Below, piece after piece: positions 22,845 through 34,816 of a DNA stretch of 64,000 nucleotides (position 1 is its first letter; each line of letters begins with the position of its first letter). This DNA comes from Dasyornis broadbenti (Eukaryota; Chordata; Aves; Passeriformes; Dasyornithidae). The position numbers were made by a program, and so were the translations under genes. The stretch is taken from the NCBI GenBank assembly GCA_013397935.1, contig VZRN01006818.1:1861615-1925614 (forward strand). Direction: 5' to 3'. Below the pieces are notes generated by a model. The model made no database searches. It was not told the DNA's origin and saw nothing but the letters and a program-made list of their open reading frames with translations.

Positions 22845-24645
22845 GTAAGGCAGGATGAAGGAAACTCAGATCTCAAAACACAGGCATCTTTCTTTTCAAC
22901 CCCTCCTCTTACTGCTGTTTCCTCACCTTCCCTACCAGGTTTTGTTGGTTGTTTTTTTTTTTCTCCCAGGATTTCTGCACTTGTTTACTAACCTCTACAA
23001 ATTAACACTACTGCGAAGACAAGCATCTGCAACAGGGGGGCCAGGGCCAAGGGTCTTGTGTGACTTTTAATGAACACTGCATGTCTTATAAAGTCACCAG
23101 GCTCATGTTTAGAGTCTGTTTTTAGTTTACTACAAAACGTGTGGAAGTAATAGTGGTTTAGGTACACTTTTTTTGGAAGACATTGCAGTAAGCAGAACCA
23201 TGAGGGAAATGGCCCCGTGCCAGGAGGCTGGAGTTTTGAAGGTGGCCATTGTAAGTACAGACGTTTTGGCTGAAGAAAGAAGGTAGCATAATTTAGTTCT
23301 TTTCCACCCCACTCCAATTTCTTTTTGAAGCACATGTGGAGAAGGTATTTATTGGCTCATTTGTGGTTGGAATGTCAAAAATTTTCAATAACTGCCCTCA
23401 CATGGCTTTAGTCGCTAGAAGCCAGCCTCAAGTCCTGGAGGGAAAAAAAGGGACTGGCTTACAAAATAGTGAATAAAGTCTGTCTCTCAGCTGATTCCAG
23501 CCAAAGGTAACTTGCCAAGGCACAGCCATTTTTTGTTGTCTAATTTATACCACTGAGCTTGGCATAAGGCCCTGGCTTTACCTCTCCTCCAAACGTACTA
23601 ATGATGTAACTGCTTGTTTTCATTCATGAGCTGAAAGGGCTCCCTGCCGCACGTGGGGTCCTGGTTAATAGGCAAACCTCTTCCTGAGAGTGCTGAATTG
23701 GGTGGCTGAATGTGTCAGAGAGGCTGGTGGGGACAGTCCCCTTCTCCACTCCAGCCCTCTCTGTCCTGCCGCAGCCCTGGCGAGGCAGGGGGACCGTGGC
23801 CTCTGCCGGGAGGCCTGTCTTGCCTTACCCCCAGCCCTCCACTCTTGTGTATGGGACCAACAACGTGATTTAATGCACACAAACAATCGGAGATTAGGTC
23901 ATTCTTAAAAATCCTGTTTATAAAAAAAAATTGGACCTCATAAAAAGGGTGAAAGGATAATAAAAACAAGCTGCTGAGCACATAGGCTTTTTGTTGGGCT
24001 AGCGCAGCTGATTCGTATTAGGTGAATGACCTCCTAGCCTTTTAGATTGTTAACTTAGAAAAATATTCCCTTAAAGCTGGAATATTGCTTTTCAACTGAA
24101 AATATAAGGCGCACACAGCTTGAAACCGTGGACCAATTATTTCATTTTCAGCTACAATGTCTCTGCCGCCCAGGCAGCCGATGTTGGCCTGACCCAGCGC
24201 CACAGCTCTGTAGTGCTCGGTGGCCTCACACCTCGCTCCACTGCGGCCGCCAAGCCCTGCACACGGCCCAGATGGGGACACAGCGAGGTGTGGCAGGTTG
24301 AGCTACACTCCAAACAGTCTGTGTTTACAGAAACTTGACATTTTACTTGCCAAATAGGGGAAGATTCCAGTTTTACTCCTTTTTGTTTTCATTGTTGTTC
24401 CAGTCTTTGAACTGTGGGACAATTAATTTCCTTTTGCATGATGCGTAACATCCGAGGCACACTAACAAGGACATTCCCCTTGTACTGTGCCTGCTTTATT
24501 TGCTACCTTTAATAAAAAACAACTGCCAACTTTAAAATCATGGGGTTCTTCTATAACGTTTCTCTAAAGACTTAGCTACTTTAATAACTAAAAAGCCCCA
24601 AATTTCTTTATTTCATTTTAAAATGTAGTGTTGTTGTTTTCCCAG
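22845..24645 (+). other. MSRB3: MSRB3 intron
   Basis: A 1.8 kb intron of phase 2, from the gtaagg donor to the ttttcccag acceptor. It contains GC-richer patches at about 23640-23830 and 24145-24290. No exon or repeat is recognised in it. Confidence 0.92.
24145..24290. promoter_or_regulatory. CpG-rich pocket in intron
   Basis: About 145 bases with roughly ten CpG dinucleotides, including an 8-base gcggccgc, standing out from AT-rich surroundings about 350 bases before the next exon. Too short for a classical CpG island. It could be a small regulatory element or a GC remnant. No coding signature or known repeat is visible. Confidence 0.35.
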
Positions 24646-24723
24646 TGCCTTTGAGGGGGAGTACACACACCATAAAGCTCAAGGAATATACAAATGTGTT
24701 GTTTGTGGAACTCCTTTATTCAA
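24646..24723 (+). CDS. MSRB3: MSRB3 coding exon with first zinc CxxC pair
   Basis: 78 bases. One base completes Ser, then 25 codons read AFEGEYTHHKAQGIYKCVVC followed by GTPLF, plus two bases of a Lys codon. The CVVCG segment is the first of the two CxxC pairs that bind the structural zinc in this MsrB class. AFEGEYTHH and GIYKCVVCG are close to invariant in vertebrate MSRB3. The Ala-Gln after HHK differs from human Asp-Pro (from memory) at a surface-like position. Acceptor ttttcccag, donor gtgagt. The length is a multiple of three, so skipping would keep the downstream frame but delete half the zinc site, presumably inactivating the enzyme. Phase 2 in and out. Confidence 0.98.
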
Positions 24724-24812
24724 GTGAGTATGCTAAATATAGTTTTGAGATTTCTGTCTCTTAGGTTATGTGTAATCTTGTATATATTTCATACATAATT
24801 GTATAAGGTCAT

Positions 24813-24834
24813 TTCATAGAATCACAGAATAGTG
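24813..24834 (-). mobile_element. Possible CR1 terminal remnant
   Basis: ttcatagaatcacagaata is the typical terminal word of reverse-oriented avian CR1, but the sequence that follows does not continue as CR1. It is either a very short insertion or a heavily decayed copy. It lies 90 bases after the donor of the CxxC exon. Confidence 0.4.
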
Positions 24835-27800
24835 AAGTCATTCAACCTTTTAAGGAATACAAGAGAAACAATGTAAATAATAATGCTCTACTAAAATTAG
24901 TTTTATAGTGAAGATAAGAAATTAGAATAAATAAATAAGATAGGAAGATATCATTCAGGTAAAAGAGAAAATATGGCAGAAAAAATATTAGTAATTTTTA
25001 ATATTTTTTTCTACATGCAGCTATGCCAAGTAATTGTAACAGTCTTTCACGGTGTCAACAGATACTGAGGTTTGACTGCAAGCATTACTTACAAATAGCT
25101 TTAAGAGATACCAGGTGGCAATGCTGAATTTTACATACAGCATTTTCGCTGATGATAGAGAAAAAAGAAGAATAGAAGTAGATGCTCTTTTTTTAGAATT
25201 CAAGCAGTTAAGAAAAGAAAACCGAGGAAAATTGCATTACTTACTGAATTTCCATTCATCCCAATTAGCACATATGGAGAGCTGGTTTAAAAATACTCTT
25301 TAGAAATACTGTGGGAATTACGGCCTTAAATTTGATGCTAGAAGCAGTGCTGATTGAATTTCCTTGATCACTGCATTGTTCTGCACAGATTCAGTTGTCG
25401 TTTGTGTGTTTTTTCTTATTTCTGGCTGCTTGTGTTCATTCTGATGAAGAATTTAATGTTTTTCTTGCCTTTTTTTCCCCCTCAGTTCACACTGGCTCAG
25501 TCCCTCTCAATTGAAGAGGTACCTTTACAAGAGCATGAAGCAGGATGGTCAGAATAGTGCTAATAGTATAGAACATTGTGGCAGTAATAGGTTAAAGGAA
25601 AATAAAACTGATGTAGCTCTAAAATCACCAGATGTGGTAGTGATAGTTGTCCCCAAGAGACTGTCTGTAAAATGAAAGAAGCACCTCATCTCTGTAATGT
25701 TTGATTCCTCTGTTAGAAGGATTACCTGCAGAAACTGAGTAATAATGTGAATCTTTTGGCTTGAAAATCTGATGGTTATAGATGCAGCCAAGACAATAGC
25801 CTCATGTCATGTGTTACTATGGTCCTTGGCTTGAGGGTGCAAAGTGGGGATCCAAAGTCCCCATAACCTGTTTTTCTACTCTGCAACTTAGACATTCCAC
25901 TGCTTACTATAGCTAAATCTTTTGGGGGGAAATCCTGGCTCAGTTGAAGTCAATTCATATATAGCAAATGAATACAATGGAGTCAGGATTTCACCTTCTA
26001 CCTTCAAGACTGGCTTTCTTTCTATCACCTGATGGAGAAAGAGTAGGGTCTTTTGGTGGGGTGAGTTTTGGATAGCAGTAGTACACATAAATTAATGTGA
26101 ACTAGTTTCCAGTTACACTCACAATGGTTTTAAGATGGAGAAAATTGCAGTATGAGACTTATCTGTGATTATCTCAAGTGCACAGTATGCTTTTGCATAG
26201 TCTTGAGTTAATGAGTTGGATTTCTCTGTGTGAAATGAGCTATATGGAAATGTCTCTGTTTTCAGATTCTCTTTGAGACCCCCATGGATTTTATGGGAGA
26301 AGAGAGGGAAAGAATGAAGTTGGTTTTTAATTTTAATAATTCCGAGGCCAGCGGGCACCTGAAGGAAATACCTGATGGATTGTGTCCCGACACTGTACTA
26401 GCCTTAACTCAACCTCCCCAAAGTCTTTGTGTTGCCTAGTGAGCTCTTTCCGCCCCTGGCCTACATCAAATTCAACCAGCTTTTCTGAAGTGGCTGGCAA
26501 CAGTGGGAAAAACTGCAGATGCCAATAGGAGTCCACCTGCTTTCGTTTACTGACCTCAAAATATCAGTATATAATGTCTTCCTCAACTAGGGAAGATAGA
26601 TTTTTGAATCTTAGTTACTGATTCAGCCCAGACAGATAAAAAAAAGTGAAAAGGAAACATAGAAAAGAGAATGCAAAATGTATGCTATTTACTACATTTT
26701 CCCCACAGAATGTAAATCACTGAAGTGTTTTCTTGGGAGTAAGAGTACAATACCAAGAAAGTCCATTGCCCCATTTAAAATGCAAGGAGTTTTTGTGGTG
26801 GCATGGGATTTTTTTTGGTGTTTTTGTTTTGTAATTTCCAGATAGTCATCTGAAACACGCATTTACATTTGTTTCTCATTGGAGGTCCATTAATTTTTTT
26901 GTCTTTATGTCATTGTAATCTGTAAATATATATATTTGGACTATGGACCTGTCAGTTTAACTAGGAAAGAGACTGGAGCTTCAGCAGTAATATTAACAAA
27001 CTTCAACTTTTAACATTTCTGATTTACGTTGTTTCATTACCATGTGACACACGAGGTCAGGGAACACATGAATTTTACACTCCAGATGAAAGACCTGTTT
27101 TTTGGTAAGTCTTTAAAACAGAACTTTGTCTCTATCACAGGAAAGATAAAAGAAACAATTAGGAATTTCACATCTCTTCATCTACCTACTTGTATTAGTG
27201 TTATGAGAAACCTCCCAAGTTTTATGGAGGACATGCTTTAACTTTTTCCACAATCAAAGGTGCCTCGCACATAAAATCCATAATCATGCTATTGAATCTT
27301 ATTATTCCATCTCTGAACTTTCACGCCAGGCAGTCTCCTACATCCCAGTACAGCTGCCTGAAGAAAGTAATAAATGAGAGAGACAATAAACTAATCTCAA
27401 GGACCTCCTTTCCTGCAAGCCAGTCCTTATGCAGTTTTGTGTTACACTTACTCCAATCTAGCTGTAAACTTATGCTAAAAGAAGGAGCCTTGCTGCCCCT
27501 ACCTTTTTCTAGGGTGTTTTTTCACAGCTTTCTCTTCACTTGACCTCACACGGTGTGGCTGGAGCATGTCTCAATGCAAAACATGGATCTGATAGAAAAC
27601 TAATAAGTTAAAGAAAAAGTCCTCATACTTACCAACCATACCTGCTTGTGTTAATTTTTTATCAGTCATGTTTATCATGGCTGATCGGCCTCCACGGCAA
27701 GGTTGTGTTTTTCTGTATCAGTTCACCGAGAGCCACTGATGCCATCTGAATCCTCAGTGTTTTCTAAGGGCCAACTGTATTTGCAAGGTTGTGCCTACTT

Positions 27801-28714
27801 TAATTTTTCAAGGCATTTTCTTATACGTTATGCAAAAATACCATTCTGTCCACAGCCACGGAAAGAGGAGGTTAAAATGGACCTGAGTGAAATCCACGAC
27901 TTGTGATACTGCCATAGGAGAGAATCTATTCCATATTTAGTAAACCATGGTCATGTCCTTTACCATATGCAGGACTGTGACAAAGATGTGGTATAGATGG
28001 GAACTGGGAAGCCTGGGAGAATGGTTTCCTTTAAAAAAAAAAAGAAATATTATTGTTTTGTCAGTTTCCAATTTTTAGGGCCAAAGACTAAATTACCAAG
28101 TCTTCATAAATCACCCACTGCTGCCTTTATTGCTTCCTGAAATGGAATTCTTGGTAATGGTGTTGGCTCTTCTGAACATGTACTAGCAGACATAGCAACA
28201 GCCTTATCCATGTTATGTTTTCATTTGATTTTTGTTGAGCTGTGTCAGGTCTTCTCTACATCTCTCAGACATTCAATCAAGAGAAAATGAAAGAGTGGCT
28301 GGGCAATATAATGATACCATTAACATTGTACCACTCTTGCCTTCACAAGACAAGGCAGGATTTCAGTCACCAGGCTAGATCACAACAAGGAATTTCTTTG
28401 CCCCAGTGCTGAGTGCTTAATTAATGGTCTTTAAGCTTTCTTATTGGTCTTTATATCCGTTGAGCGAGCCAAATGAAAAATCAGCACTGCTTATCTGGCT
28501 AGGAGAGCCCATATGACATCATTGTTGTGGTTTCTCTAATAAGATCTAATAAAACTACTTGAGCAATTTCATCTGTCCTGACTGACTCTTAGTTTTCTTA
28601 AAAGACTGTCAAACCCAGCAACTTCTACTTAATAACATTTGTTTGAAGTAAACTGGTTCTCACCAGTGTAGGAATCAACAAATTGTTTATGTTGGAAATT
28701 ACAGCTTTTTATGA

Positions 28715-29152
28715 CTTTTAAGATCATTGGGTCCAATTGTTAACCCCATACTGCCAAGCCCACCACTAAACCATGTTTCTAAGTTCCACATGTACATGTC
28801 TTTTAAATACCTTCAGGCATGGTGACCATTTGCCTGGGCAGTCTGTTGCAGTGCTTGACAATGCTTTCTATGAAGAAATTTTACCAATGTCCAATCTAAA
28901 TCTCCTCTGGTACAACTTTAAGCCATTTCTTCTCAGTCTGTCACTTGTTACTTGGGAGAAGATCTCAACACCCACCTGGCTACAACTTCTTTCAGGTAGT
29001 TGTCAAGAGTCATAGGGTCTTCCCTGAGCCTCCTTCTTGTTCTCCAAATCCTTCACCAGTATCCTTACCCTTCTCTGGACACTCTCTAGCACCTCAATGT
29101 TCTTGTGAGGGGCCCAAAACTGAACAGGAGGTGCAACCTCACCAGTTCTGAG
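28715..29152 (-). mobile_element. CR1 LINE fragment, older subfamily
   Basis: About 440 bases, degenerate, in reverse orientation. Recognisable words are aagcccaccactaaaccatg, cagtctgttgcagtgcttga, tgaagaaattttaccaatgt, ccttcaccagtatccttacc and cttctctggacactctctag, and then ggggcccaaaactgaacag. The catagaat terminus is missing at the left edge. It extends further toward the element's 5' side than the other copies. No coding capacity. Confidence 0.88.
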
Positions 29153-29163
29153 TACAGGAGATA

Positions 29164-29215
29164 ATCCTCGTATAGATTCTGATTCTACTATCCTTGTATA
29201 GATACCGATTCTAGT
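29164..29215. repeat. 26-base tandem duplication
   Basis: Two diverged adjacent 26-base units, 29164-29189 and 29190-29215. Each has the pattern atcc(t)..gtatagat....gattcta, with a handful of mismatches. The pair lies directly at the end of the CR1 fragment. Confidence 0.7.
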
Positions 29216-29533
29216 ACGAATTTCATTGCTATTTCCAGTGTAAAAGTACAATGGATTCTTTGTAAACTTTTAAGTCTGATGTATCATTTCTTGTTGTTTG
29301 AAATTTACACTGCTTTGTATTGACTGTATTGTTCATCAGTCACCCTGCTTGGAAGAAGTAATTTTCAACTGGTCGTAACCTACTTTATGCTTTACTATGT
29401 GTATGTATATACCTCAGCTATAGGGTGGATTGTTATGGATTATGACAGCAGAAAGTGTAGATTTCTATATTTATCTGTTTATAGCTCTCACATTAAAATA
29501 AACTCTGGACAGAACTCACCCAGAGACTACTCT

Positions 29534-29672
29534 TCACCATCTCTGGAGGTATTTAAAAGACAGGGAGATGTGGCACTTACAAATATGGTTTAGTGGTGTA
29601 CTTGACAGTGCTGGGCTGATGGTAGGACTTGGTGATCTTAAAGGTATTGTCCAACCTAAATAGTTCTCTGAT
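29534..29672 (+). mobile_element. CR1 LINE fragment, 3' end, forward orientation
   Basis: ctctggaggtatttaaaaga, gagatgtggcactta, atggtttagtggtgtacttg, cagtgctgggctgatggtag and ggtgatcttaaaggtattgt, then ccaacctaaatagttctctg. This is the forward CR1 3' end running into a decayed attctatg terminus. It lies about 380 bases from the opposite-strand CR1 copy, so the two are independent insertions. Confidence 0.85.
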
Positions 29673-30285
29673 GTTAAAATGCTCCTTTTGAATTAGGGTT
29701 TTCATCAGTATGCAGAACAGAAATTGTCACAGCATCCATCAATAGTGAATTGTTTTTTCTTTAACCAGGCTTACTAAGGAATACAGCATCATTCTGACTC
29801 CACGTCAATCCTTTCCTAATAATAAAACTATATAATTTAATCTACTTGCCAATTTCAGCCAAATTTATAAAACCTCAAAGATATTACGTTCTTAAAGCAA
29901 TAAGAAAATCAGAAGATAGAACATATTCAAGCCCTCTTTGAGGGGAGACCTGAACAAGAATTCAACTATTCTATATTACAGCAGGTAATAATGTTGTAAA
30001 TAGTACATATTATTGTATTATAACAGAGAATCTACATGAGGGTTGAAGAGAGAGAGGAATTAGGGATGTCCAGCTCTGGGAAATATCTGTGAGTAGTTCT
30101 TCTGCCTGAGAGACCACAGGATCTGTCCCCTGGCCACAATGCAGCAGCAAGCCCAGCTTTGCTCTTTCTGCTTGTTTCTTAAAGCTTGGGGACTTCTCAA
30201 ATTCTGTGGTGGTGCAGGTCTCACAAATTCCTAGGTAGTTACATCAGGTATTAATTTTTACATTGGAGTACTGCTGTGTTTTTCT

Positions 30286-30319
30286 TTCTGGAAGCTTGAC
30301 TTTTCAGAAGCTTCCAGAA
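30286..30319. repeat. Inverted repeat, 12-base arms
   Basis: ttctggaagctt at 30286-30297 and its exact complement aagcttccagaa at 30308-30319, around a 10-base spacer. A further gaagct word follows. It could form a short hairpin in RNA, but it is much too short for a microRNA precursor. Confidence 0.75.
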
Positions 30320-33300
30320 GCTATTTAGAGCTTCAACTCATTAGCATGATCAGTAACTGCTTTGCAGCTAATGGTTTGCATTTTCAGAAGGATTATATCC
30401 ATACTTATAAATAAAATGGACAAAAACTTCCTATCTGGCCCTAAAGGCAAGTGACAAGACATGGGTTGCATTTTTAGTCTAAATTCCTCTACTCTGAAAC
30501 AGAGTGGCCTGGTTCATCCTGCTTTTGGGGAATGGTCCCTGGCCTGAGCCTCCCTGCAGTTTGCCTAGGTCCTGTCTAGGAGAGGGTAGTTCTCATAAGC
30601 AGGATATGGGCCAACACGGAGTCCAGGGACAGGTTCACAAATGAGCATTACTGTCCTGGCCTTCTTTAGATTGCTAGCAATGCTGTAGCCAGGAACACTG
30701 ATACTCCAACTTGGTATTTTCTTGGTATTACCTGTTTGTGGGGCAAACACGAAAGAGAGAGGAATGATTGTATTCTGCTCAGTCACCTGGACCAGGTCAT
30801 GGATTGGCTTGGATTGCATCAGGAGCCTGCTAGACCATCATCTCGTCAGCAAATTGCCTATGCCAAAATGGAATAAAATTCTTTGAAAATGAAGATTTAT
30901 CAAAGATGCATCAATCATTCAGAGATCTTTATGACTGTAACAGATCTTTATTCTATTAAAGTCCTTTTCAGAGAGAAGTAGTATTTTGAATGTCTGCCCC
31001 TACCAATATTGTGTTCAGCATCCTTGAAGCAAAACCTTGCAAAGGAACAACCTGGTATAAACTGCTAATGCAAAGGCCTAAGAAAGCTAAGAGGAATATG
31101 TGACTCCTTCCATGTTACAATGCAAGGATCAGAACTGCAGAGTACTATCTGAGAGAGCTTTGGGGCTTCCAAAGGCTGTTCCCCATGTTCCCTCAATAAA
31201 ACCTATATAAGCCTGTTAAATACTTCATCATGAAAGGTAAAAAGAAAGGCAGCTGTAACAACAGCAGAGTTTCTGCAGTAAGTTCTCTTTCCTCTTTCCT
31301 TGACAAAGGCCTGCTTCCATGGCAAGTAGCAGATCTGCGTTAACATCAGCTGTAGTGTGTTTGTTCACACTGTAATTTGTGGCACTGAACAACTGCAGTC
31401 CAGTCATACTTAGGAAGGTAGTAGTTTAGAATTCTGACTATAGGAGCACATGATGATTATCATGACTCTATTTCTCTTTCTCAGTATTTAGCAGTCTGAA
31501 GATCTTGAAGATATGATGTCTTTTAGAAGAAACAGGTTGAAACCCTGCACCTCTTTGCAGTACAGATAAAATGACCATCATATATTCTATTGTTTATGTT
31601 TGACTTAGTTATTCCTGGGATCTTTAAAAGTATCACAGCACCTTGTGCTTAGCTAAACCTTTCCAGCAGCTCACTATTTCTGTGCATATGGTATGTTGGT
31701 AGCTGAGCCTGCTTGACATTTGTATTGCCATGCGTTGTGTGTATTTGAGGCATATTGAAGTTGGAAATGAAAAGCACTTTGTAAATACCCTGTTGTTCCC
31801 TTTATGCATATAAACTCCTTTCCAAAGATATTTACTGGAATGATTACCTGACTTTCAGAATACTCTAATGAGACAGAAGGAGAGAAAATATGCAGAAAGC
31901 TATTATCTGTTCATTGTGGGGAGTGGGTGGGGAGGGTTGGGGTATTCCCCTCTTGTTGTGATAAATGATAAAAGACAATTTGTACAGTCAGGGCCTGGTA
32001 GGATGCTTAGGTTGGCTATCAGAGTATGTACTATGGTAAACAATGTACTGAGGAGGTTTTTTCCCTCTCATTAATGTAGTTTTAAAAGTCTAAAGGAGTC
32101 AGAGTGAATATTTATGTGTGTAGCAGAACATCCCTTTGGAATGTACTTTCAGTATTTAATTTTATCCTATTTAATGGCCATATTTTAGTTGTACATTTTT
32201 AACACCTATGTGCAATTAGTTTCTGATACTTTTGTCTAATGTGTTGTCGAGAAGCAGATATAAATAATGGAAGAGGGGAAATGTACTGCTTCCATTAAAA
32301 TTGCTGTAAGCTTTGTCATTCCTGCAAGTAGTCAAGGTGACCTCGTGTTCTTGCAGAGTGCTTCTCTCACATCTGCCACTTGTTGCTTATTTATAATGCC
32401 AAAGATGCACTATTTTCCTCCATTTTTTCCTGTGCCTTACTAAGATCTCTAACAGTTTCTGTAATACTGTATCCTAAATTTTACGTCATTTTCCCAAGGG
32501 GAAATGGTGACCAATAGCATAGGTGACCCTCCTGCTCTTCATGTCTCCTAGCACTACCTCCCATGTTGTGTTTTCTTTCATAGCTATTCTGCTGTTGTCA
32601 CACAAAGTTCTACTCATTTGTCACCCCCATATCAGTTTTCTAATGTGTTGTCCAGTAATTTAGGACTGTTTGGAGCTTTGGTACTCATTACAGTGCCCAG
32701 TGACCCTTGTGACCCTCCTCCCCATGCACTCTTTGCCACCTTGGCCCCTGGGCCAGTTTGTGGATGCCACAAGTTGCGGTGCATTATGTCCATAACAAGC
32801 CATTCAGGCTGAGAAGCAAGAGCGCTGTTTGACCAACTAATAACAAGTACCTAGAATTTAGGCAATGAGAAGTTGATTTTGCAGATAAACAAATGCTGAG
32901 GGTAAAATTTGTACATTGTGTCTGACTGTGTAGGTAAGTGAGGTGTTGCTGATACAGTGATGAGCAAGAGAGAATAGTGTAGGTAGATACAAAGCAGATT
33001 GAGGAGAATATTGTAAATAAAACACTGACTAAATGGCTTTACTTGTAACTCAGTGGAATTTCCCCCAGGTTACCACTTTTCACAGGGTGGAGACTTCATC
33101 CTGCTAGGTGTAAATACCAATTGAATTATACTGCCAAACTGAGCATGGGCTGATGCCCTGGGCAGTTACTGGTGCTGATATTTGTGAAGGCATGTCAGCA
33201 ACATGCTTTCTTTGTTCAGTGCTTTTGGTGGTACTTTAAAAATATTAATTATGAAGATACGTCTTTTCCCTTTCATCTTTTCATCTCCTGAGAATTATAT

Positions 33301-34787
33301 TTAAGACATAAAATAGTATGAGCACTGGAGGAAGGTGCAGAATGAGCAGGATGGAAGAAGAGAGTTGTTTCCTTTCTGATGACTGTAATAGTGTGGACTT
33401 GTTATTTTCTTTAATTATTATTGGCTTTATATTTGTTTGCTGTAGCATAGATATTTGGTATAGAATTACAGTGCTGGTTATATAAAAATGTAGAGTACAT
33501 GCAACGGCATGTATAAGCTTATAAAATAAAAGTTGAAAATAAATCTGCAGTTATTTTTTGAGCTTCAGTCTCTTGTTTCTGAAAAAAGGACTGTAACTTC
33601 CCAAAATACGTCCCTTCCTTGATGCAATGTAAAAGGATCCAACATTGTACTTCCTCCTTAGAGTTTCTGGGGAAATGCATTTTGCTGCCAACATAACATG
33701 CTTTAACAGGTCTCCTGCTGGTCAGACCTTGTGTCCTGCTGTGACAGCCATGACCATGTGTACAACTGATTGTTAGTGGGCGATATAAATCTGATTGGAA
33801 CATGCCTGTTAATTGGTTTGAGAGCTCAATATAGACAATGCTGTCTTGTAGCAGATTGTGTAGATAGGCCTAGTCATAGGGTTAATTCTGCTTGACAGCA
33901 CATCAGCAGCATCTTGAGTAATTACCCAACTTAAGTTTTCCCACAGTTGAATTGAGATCTTCAAAGGCTTCTACATTTACAAGTATTATTAACCGATATC
34001 TGAAACATGATGTTCCCACAAGGGCTAATTTTTTCTTCCTTTTATTAAATATACAGGTTATAGGGTTCATTTGCTAAGTGCTAAGCCCTTAGAAGAAAAC
34101 ACTGCTTGTTAGAGAGAGAAAAATCTGCAGTGCACGACCAAAGCTAATGGTGCGTAATGCACACATCATTGTCTTTTCTCAAAGACTTTAAAACAAGTTA
34201 AAATTTAGGTCTGGCTCCCTTCCTCTCTCCCTTTCTCCCACCCCCACTTTCCACTTTTAAGAAAATCAAACCACTTACTCCTATGTGCAGAATGAGTAAA
34301 TTGAAGACACACACAAACAAAAACCTCCTAGGATGTTGTACAATTAAGTACAGATCACTGGATACAATACATATGACATTAATGAAACGGTATCTGCTTC
34401 AAAAATAGATTGGAAACATTCATGAATAAATTAAATCCTCTTAATGACTTTTCAAAAATGAAAGAAAACTTTCATACAAACAACTGTATGCTGTGATTCA
34501 CAGTATATAATTTAATCCTGGTTTAAATTTATATTTTATTTGCTTCATTCATTTTGTGATTTGTCTTTTAAAATATCTTCTTTGTAACTCTACAGTGTAG
34601 AAAACAGTAAAATATTAAAGGTAATAGTTATTATTTGGTCAAATGCCTTTCAGTGCATTAAATGTTAATGTACAATGTTAGACAGTCTTGTTAAAGATGG
34701 TATTTGCTGGGGGGATCAGCCTGACAAATGGCTTTTATGGCATAAAGCAGTTCTTGTAACTTACGATCTTTTTATTTTCTTTTGCAG

Positions 34788-34816
34788 GTCAGAAACAAAG
34801 TTTGACTCCAATTCAG
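34788..34816 (+). CDS. MSRB3: MSRB3 29-base micro-exon
   Basis: One base completes Lys, nine codons read SETKFDSNS, and the last base opens the Gly codon of the expected next exon (family sequence GWPSF). It directly continues the preceding exon: CGTPLF-K-SETKFDSNS-G is the MsrB core just before the conserved Trp-Pro-Ser segment. The acceptor is tttattttcttttgcag and the donor gtatgt. At 29 bases it is a micro-exon, and skipping it would shift the frame and destroy the catalytic half. Asn replaces the human Gly of DSGSG (from memory). Phase 2 in, phase 1 out. Too small to find by open-frame search; identified by homology and phase. Confidence 0.97.

Larger units (their letters stand above)
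24724..34787 (+). other. MSRB3: MSRB3 intron
   Basis: A 10.1 kb intron of phase 2, from gtgagt to ttttgcag. It contains two sizeable CR1 fragments in opposite orientation (28715-29152 and 29534-29672), a 26-base tandem duplication (29164-29215) and a 12-base-arm inverted repeat (30286-30319). No further exon is recognised. Confidence 0.9.

Noticed and set aside
23033..23050. Second CTCF-like site (caacaggggggccagg)
   Set aside because: One extra G breaks the core spacing and the first positions do not match the consensus.
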